Origin: Clostridia bacterium
GTDB taxonomy: Bacteria; Bacillota; Clostridia; Christensenellales; Aristaeellaceae
NCBI GenBank assembly: GCA_017427165.1
Contig: JAFRTK010000070.1
Location: forward strand, 1-64,000
Reading direction: 5' to 3'
Length of the DNA stretch: 64,000 bases
Below the pieces are notes generated by a model. The model made no database searches, was not told the DNA's origin, and worked only from the letters and a program-made list of their open reading frames with translations. Below, piece after piece: positions 60,295 to 64,000 of the stretch. Numbering within the stretch: position 1 is the first letter of the stretch; each line of letters starts with the position of its first letter. Made by a program: the position numbers and the translations under genes.

Positions 60295-62973
60295 ATGAGA
60301 ACCGTCGATCTTTCGGGGTCCTGGGAAGTTTCCTTTGCCGGACATTCCGGCGCTGTCCGCCTGCCCGGAACGCTGGACGAGGCCGGCTTCGGCTTCCCGG
60401 ATGATCCCGCGAAGCAGTGGCAGGCCGAAGACGTAAAGCGCCTCGGTTTCTGGCAGGAGGGCGACCCCATCGTCACCCGGCTCACCCGCCGCCATACCTT
60501 CGAGGGACCGGTCCGGTTTACCCGGAAGTTTTCCTGGGACTGCCCCGCCGGAAGCCGCGTCTTCCTGGAGTGTGAACGCACACGGCAGCTGCGCCTCACC
60601 GTCAACGGGAAGGAAGCGCCGGCCGCGGAGCCGTCCTGCCTCTCCGCCCCCGCCGTGTTTGAGATCACCGGCCTCATCACCGGGGAGGATGAGTTCTCCT
60701 TCCTTTCGGACAACAGCTATCCCGGCTGGCCGCGGGATGCCATCGTGTATGCCTCCGCCGCTTCGGACGAAACGCAGACCAACTGGAACGGCATCCTCGG
60801 ATATATCCGCCTGCGGATTGAACAGCCGGATTATATCGCCGCGGTCCGGGTATACCCCGGAAACGGCAGGGCGGAAATCCGCGTCACCCTGGACCTGTCC
60901 CGTGGGATTGCGGGCACCCTGCGCGTTTCCTCTCCTGCCCTCGTTTCAGATGCGGAAATCCCTGTTCCGGAAAAGACCGGCGTTTTCGAAGTGCGCTGCA
61001 CCCTGCCGCTGTGCCCGGATGTCCCCCGCTGGGATATCGGGGAAGGGAACCTGGTTCCCCTCACGGTGTCCGCAGGCAGCCTGGAAAGCCGCACCATATC
61101 CTTCGGCGTGCGCACCTTTGCCGCCCGGGACGGGCACCTCACCCTGAACGGCCGACGGTTCTTCCTCCGCGGGGAGGCAAACTGCGCCGCCTTCCCGGAA
61201 ACGGGATACATCCCCACCGATGAGGATACCTGGATTTCCATCCTGGAGCAGTACCGCGCCTGGGGCGTCAACTGCGTGCGCTTCCACAGCCACTGCCCGC
61301 CGGAGGCCGCCTTTGCCGCCGCGGACCGGCTCGGCATGCTGATGCAGCCGGAGCTTTCCCACTGGGACCCGAAGGATGCTTTCGGATCCGGGGAAGCCCG
61401 CGGGTATTACGCCTTCGAGGCCGGGCGGATCCTCCGCGCCCTGGCGAACCATCCGTCCTTTGTCATGCTCACTTTCGGCAACGAGCTGCATTACCGCGAT
61501 GAGGTCCGGCCCTTTGTCAGCCACCTGCTCCGGGAGCTGAAGGAAGAAGACCCGACCCGGCTGTACGCCGCGGGTTCCAATGCCTTCTACGGCGAAAAGG
61601 GCCCGAACCCGGGGGATGATTTCTACACCGCTTCGGATGATCGGAAGGTCACGCTCCGCGCAACCTCCGCCAATTTCACCGGCTGGCTGAACCGGGAGGA
61701 TACGGGCTTTGACATCGATTACTCCGACGCCGTGGATCGGCTCCGGCAGGTTTCCGGTGTGCCGGTCTTTTCCTTCGAGGTCGGCCAGTACGAGGTGCTG
61801 CCGGACTTCGGGGAGATCGCGGATTACCGCGGGGTCACCAAGCCCTGCAACCTCATGCACATGGAGCGGAAAATGCGGGCTGCCGGGCTTTCGGATATCT
61901 GGCCGCGGATGGTCCGTGCCTCGGGTGAAAACGCCCTGCAGTGTTACCGGGCCGAGGTCGAGGCCGCCATGCGCACGGAGGGGTACAGCGGCATCTCCCT
62001 GCTCAGCCTGCAGGATTTCCCCGGCCAGGGCACCGCGCTGGTCGGCATGATGAACGCGCACCTGCGGCCGAAGCCGTATCCCTTCGCGGATCCGGCGCGG
62101 TTTGCCGCCTTCTTCCGGGATGTGCTGCCCCTGGCGCTGCTGCCCCGGTTCGTATTCACCTCCGGTGAGGAAACCTGCTTCCCGGTCCGGATCGCAAATT
62201 ACGGCAAATCGGACCTGGAAGGCCCCTGCGCCTGGTCGCTCTCCGGGGACGGGGTTTCCCTTTCCGGGGAAACCGCTTCCCTCCGGGTCCCGGCCGGTTC
62301 CCTGTCTGCTCCGGCGGAGATCCGTTTCCGCCTCCCGGATCCGGGAAAGGCCGCGCGCCTGGACCTGGCGCTGGATTTTTGCGGAAACCCGAATACATAT
62401 CCCCTCTGGGTCTACCCGGACGCGGAACCGGTCTGCCCGGAGGATGTGCTGGAATGCCGCGTGCTGGACGAAAAGGCCCGGCAGGTGCTGGCTTCCGGCG
62501 GGAAAGTATACCTTGCGCCGGACAGCACGGCCGAAGCGCTTCCCCGCTCCGTGCAGGCCCAGTTCAGCCCGGACTTCTGGTCGGTCTGCACCTTCCCCAC
62601 GCAGTCCGGCTGCATGGGCCAGCTGATCGACGCGGGCCACCCGCTGTTCCGCAGTTTCCCCACCGATGAGTTCAGCTCCTGGCAGTGGAAACCCATGGCC
62701 TGCCGCCGGGCCATCCTGCTGCCGCGCCGGATGAAGGCCATCATCACGGAGATGGATTCCTGCGCGCTGCTCCGCCCGATGGCGCAGCTGTTTGAGTGCC
62801 GGTGCGGCGGCGGCCGCCTGCTGGTTTCCTCCCTGGGCCTGCACCAGGGGGCACAGGCGCCGAATGTCCGGGCCATGCAAAAAGCCATATATGACTATAT
62901 GGCTTCAGCTCTCTTCCAGCCGGAAGAGGAAATATCCATGGAGGAAGCAAAGGGCTTCCTGCCCTGGCGGTAA
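60295..62973 (+). CDS. GH2-family glycoside hydrolase, large
   Basis: 892 residues, no signal peptide. N-terminal sugar-binding jelly roll ([29 protein letters not shown]), immunoglobulin-like domain, then barrel with [52 protein letters not shown] (acid/base Glu) and [15 protein letters not shown] (nucleophile Glu). The [10 protein letters not shown] and FGNELHY forms are of the type seen in GH2 enzymes acting on pectin-like or rhamnose-containing glycans. A C-terminal part of about 190 residues ([27 protein letters not shown]) resembles the glutamine-amidotransferase-like domain found at the end of several GH2 enzymes. GAGG precedes the start. Exact sugar specificity not decided. Confidence 0.88.
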   Translation: MRTVDLSGSWEVSFAGHSGAVRLPGTLDEAGFGFPDDPAKQWQAEDVKRLGFWQEGDPIVTRLTRRHTFEGPVRFTRKFSWDCPAGSRVFLECERTRQLRLTVNGKEAPAAEPSCLSAPAVFEITGLITGEDEFSFLSDNSYPGWPRDAIVYASAASDETQTNWNGILGYIRLRIEQPDYIAAVRVYPGNGRAEIRVTLDLSRGIAGTLRVSSPALVSDAEIPVPEKTGVFEVRCTLPLCPDVPRWDIGEGNLVPLTVSAGSLESRTISFGVRTFAARDGHLTLNGRRFFLRGEANCAAFPETGYIPTDEDTWISILEQYRAWGVNCVRFHSHCPPEAAFAAADRLGMLMQPELSHWDPKDAFGSGEARGYYAFEAGRILRALANHPSFVMLTFGNELHYRDEVRPFVSHLLRELKEEDPTRLYAAGSNAFYGEKGPNPGDDFYTASDDRKVTLRATSANFTGWLNREDTGFDIDYSDAVDRLRQVSGVPVFSFEVGQYEVLPDFGEIADYRGVTKPCNLMHMERKMRAAGLSDIWPRMVRASGENALQCYRAEVEAAMRTEGYSGISLLSLQDFPGQGTALVGMMNAHLRPKPYPFADPARFAAFFRDVLPLALLPRFVFTSGEETCFPVRIANYGKSDLEGPCAWSLSGDGVSLSGETASLRVPAGSLSAPAEIRFRLPDPGKAARLDLALDFCGNPNTYPLWVYPDAEPVCPEDVLECRVLDEKARQVLASGGKVYLAPDSTAEALPRSVQAQFSPDFWSVCTFPTQSGCMGQLIDAGHPLFRSFPTDEFSSWQWKPMACRRAILLPRRMKAIITEMDSCALLRPMAQLFECRCGGGRLLVSSLGLHQGAQAPNVRAMQKAIYDYMASALFQPEEEISMEEAKGFLPWR

Positions 62974-63627
62974 TTATCCCTGCGGGACGAGGCCCAGCTC
63001 CTTCAGTCCCTGCGCGGCTGCCGCGGCAAAGCGTTCCGCCCCGGCCCGCTTCGTGTGGGCGTTGTCCTCCGATCCGTCCGGATACGCGGGATCCTCGCCG
63101 GGGGCAAAGTGCATAAACAGCGCCTTGCTCCCTTCCTCACCCATTGATTCCACAATCCGAAAGCTTTCCGTATACAGGTCGATCAGCGGAACGCCCGTTT
63201 CTTCCGCCACGGCGCGCATGGCTGCCGGGTATTCCCCGTGGGTCGGCTGCAGCTTTCCGTCCTGCCAGATCCGCATGCAGATGGGCGTCAGCAGCACCGG
63301 CACCGCGCCGTGCTCCCGCGCGAAGCGGATGAAAAACTTCAGGTTCTCCGGAAACTCCGTCCAGGGCGCCGTATAGCGCTCGGGCTTTTTTTCGTTCTCG
63401 TCGTTATGCGCAAACTGAATCAGCACCAGGTCGCCGGGGTCTGCCTGCCCCGCCGGCTCCAGCCGGCCTTCCGCCAGGAAGGTCTTCGTGCTGCGCCCGG
63501 CCATGGAAAGATTCACCACGGTGATCCCGGGAAGGAAATCCCCCAGCAGCTGTCCCCAGCCTACCATCCGGGTTTCTTCCGGGTTGTACGAGGCGGCGGT
63601 GGAATCGCCGCACACAAAAATCCGCAT
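62974..63627 (-). CDS. CE12-type (rhamnogalacturonan) acetylesterase, GDSL family
   Basis: 217 residues, single-domain SGNH hydrolase. Block I CGDSTAASYNPEETR (catalytic Ser), Gly block NLSMAGRSTKTF, Asn block LIQFAHNDENEKKP, and the late DNAHTKRAGAERFA (catalytic Asp/His). These features and the length match carbohydrate esterase family 12, whose members deacetylate rhamnogalacturonan or xylan fragments. No signal peptide, so intracellular deacetylation of imported oligosaccharides. Ends one base from the end of the convergent GH2 gene, and follows the isomerase-like gene by 14 nt, so the two are probably co-transcribed. Confidence 0.9.
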   Translation of the reverse strand: MRIFVCGDSTAASYNPEETRMVGWGQLLGDFLPGITVVNLSMAGRSTKTFLAEGRLEPAGQADPGDLVLIQFAHNDENEKKPERYTAPWTEFPENLKFFIRFAREHGAVPVLLTPICMRIWQDGKLQPTHGEYPAAMRAVAEETGVPLIDLYTESFRIVESMGEEGSKALFMHFAPGEDPAYPDGSEDNAHTKRAGAERFAAAAAQGLKELGLVPQG

Positions 63628-63641
63628 CGTGTTTCCTCCGC

Positions 63642-64000
63642 TTACAGGGCCTTGGCCGCCTGCTCCAGGTACAGCCGCGCAGCTTCCGCGTTGTCCGGCA
63701 CCGTGTTTTCCAGTGTCATGGGCAGGTCTTTTGCCTTCCCGAAGGCCAGCAGCCGGTCATACCGCATGGAGCCCGTGCCGCAGGCGCAGGCGTCCATCTT
63801 TCCTTCCGGGGTAAGCACGAAATCCTTCATGTGCAGGATCCGCACCCGGTCCCCCAGCAGGGAAACCGCGTTCCGGATGATTTCATCCGCCTTCCCCGCG
63901 TTCTCCGGGGCGATGAGGTTCACCGCGTCCAGGATGATCTGCAGGTGGTCGGAAGGCAGTTCCTCCAGCATGCGTGCGGCGCGCTCCGGCGTGGCGATCA
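63642..64000 (-). CDS. Sugar isomerase/epimerase-like TIM-barrel protein, 5' end cut by window edge
   Basis: The open frame continues past the right edge; about 119 C-terminal residues are visible. LQIILDAVNLIAPENAGK, RILHMKDFVL, PMTLENTVPDNAEAARLYLE and the terminal helix resemble xylose-isomerase-like barrel proteins (metal-binding D and H residues in ILDAVNL and LHMKDF). Family members isomerise or epimerise sugars or their phosphates. 14 nt upstream of the CE12 gene. Substrate unknown. Confidence 0.75.
   Translation of the reverse strand, partial: IATPERAARMLEELPSDHLQIILDAVNLIAPENAGKADEIIRNAVSLLGDRVRILHMKDFVLTPEGKMDACACGTGSMRYDRLLAFGKAKDLPMTLENTVPDNAEAARLYLEQAAKAL

Noticed and set aside
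1..64000. tRNA or rRNA genes, insertion sequences, prophage or toxin-antitoxin genes
   Set aside because: Both strands were scanned by eye for cloverleaf ends, TTCGA loops, transposase and phage motifs; none could be supported.

Overview
The window looks like the chromosome of a fermentative, plant-polysaccharide-degrading Firmicute (Clostridia), probably from rumen or gut. This is inference. It rests on strong AGGAGG ribosome binding sites, sigma-A promoters of the TTGACA/TATAAT type, a T-box leader, an ECF sigma/membrane anti-sigma pair, high G+C coding DNA with many shadow frames, and three carbohydrate ABC transporters (binding protein plus two permeases, no local ATPase) set among glycoside hydrolases and esterases. 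No rRNA, tRNA, CRISPR array, insertion sequence or phage gene was seen.

Layout. 0-4.2 kb: truncated XRE regulator, glycogen branching enzyme, membrane-anchored glycerophosphodiesterase, Nudix hydrolase. 4.4-8.5 kb: a four-gene operon (ECF sigma, membrane anti-sigma, two secreted proteins of unknown function) behind an ECF-type, probably autoregulated promoter. 8.6-11.4 kb: an XRE-cupin-acyl-CoA synthetase fusion under its own promoter and a T-box leader whose best specifier reading is GUC (Val). 11.4-23.6 kb: a manno-oligosaccharide locus (ABC importer, cellobiose/mannobiose 2-epimerase, LacI regulator, two GH130 phosphorylases, acetylesterase, GH2 beta-mannosidase) with GTTAAC-type operators. 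23.9-25.6 kb: a stand-alone GMP synthase ATPase subunit and an orphan gene. 25.6-30.5 kb: a second sugar ABC operon flanked by two diverged copies of a roughly 250-bp segment; one copy is the promoter and start of an AraC-family gene, the other a broken duplicate. 30.5-37.9 kb: mostly single housekeeping or orphan genes (U32-like protein, inositol-phosphatase-like, HAD proteins, serine hydrolase, HExxH protein, zinc-ribbon protein, EamA transporter). 38.0-49.8 kb: a glucuronide locus (GH2 beta-glucuronidase, GH88, DUF2264/GH154-type, heparinase II/III-like, ABC importer) with a divergent LacI regulator and three TGTTACCGGTAACA-like operators. 49.8-55.5 kb: a visibly AT-richer five-gene cassette of secreted and membrane proteins, one of them a paralogue of a protein in the 4.4-8.5 kb ECF operon. 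55.7-64 kb: aldo/keto reductase, a long 14-residue-repeat coiled-coil protein, GH51 arabinofuranosidase, a large GH2, a CE12-type acetylesterase and a truncated sugar isomerase/epimerase-like gene.

How it fits together. The mannan and glucuronide loci both import oligosaccharides and finish them in the cytoplasm: none of their enzymes has a visible signal peptide and no endo-acting extracellular mannanase is present. That suggests scavenging of oligomers released elsewhere or by enzymes outside the window. In all three ABC operons an intrinsic terminator sits between the binding-protein gene and the first permease gene. The most interesting candidate is the T-box(Val?)-controlled acyl-CoA synthetase. 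It suggests that branched-chain acid activation, the first step of making valine from isobutyrate by reductive carboxylation, is switched on by uncharged tRNA. The second candidate is the recurring pair of a paralogous secreted protein and a propeller-like secreted protein, found in two different gene contexts.
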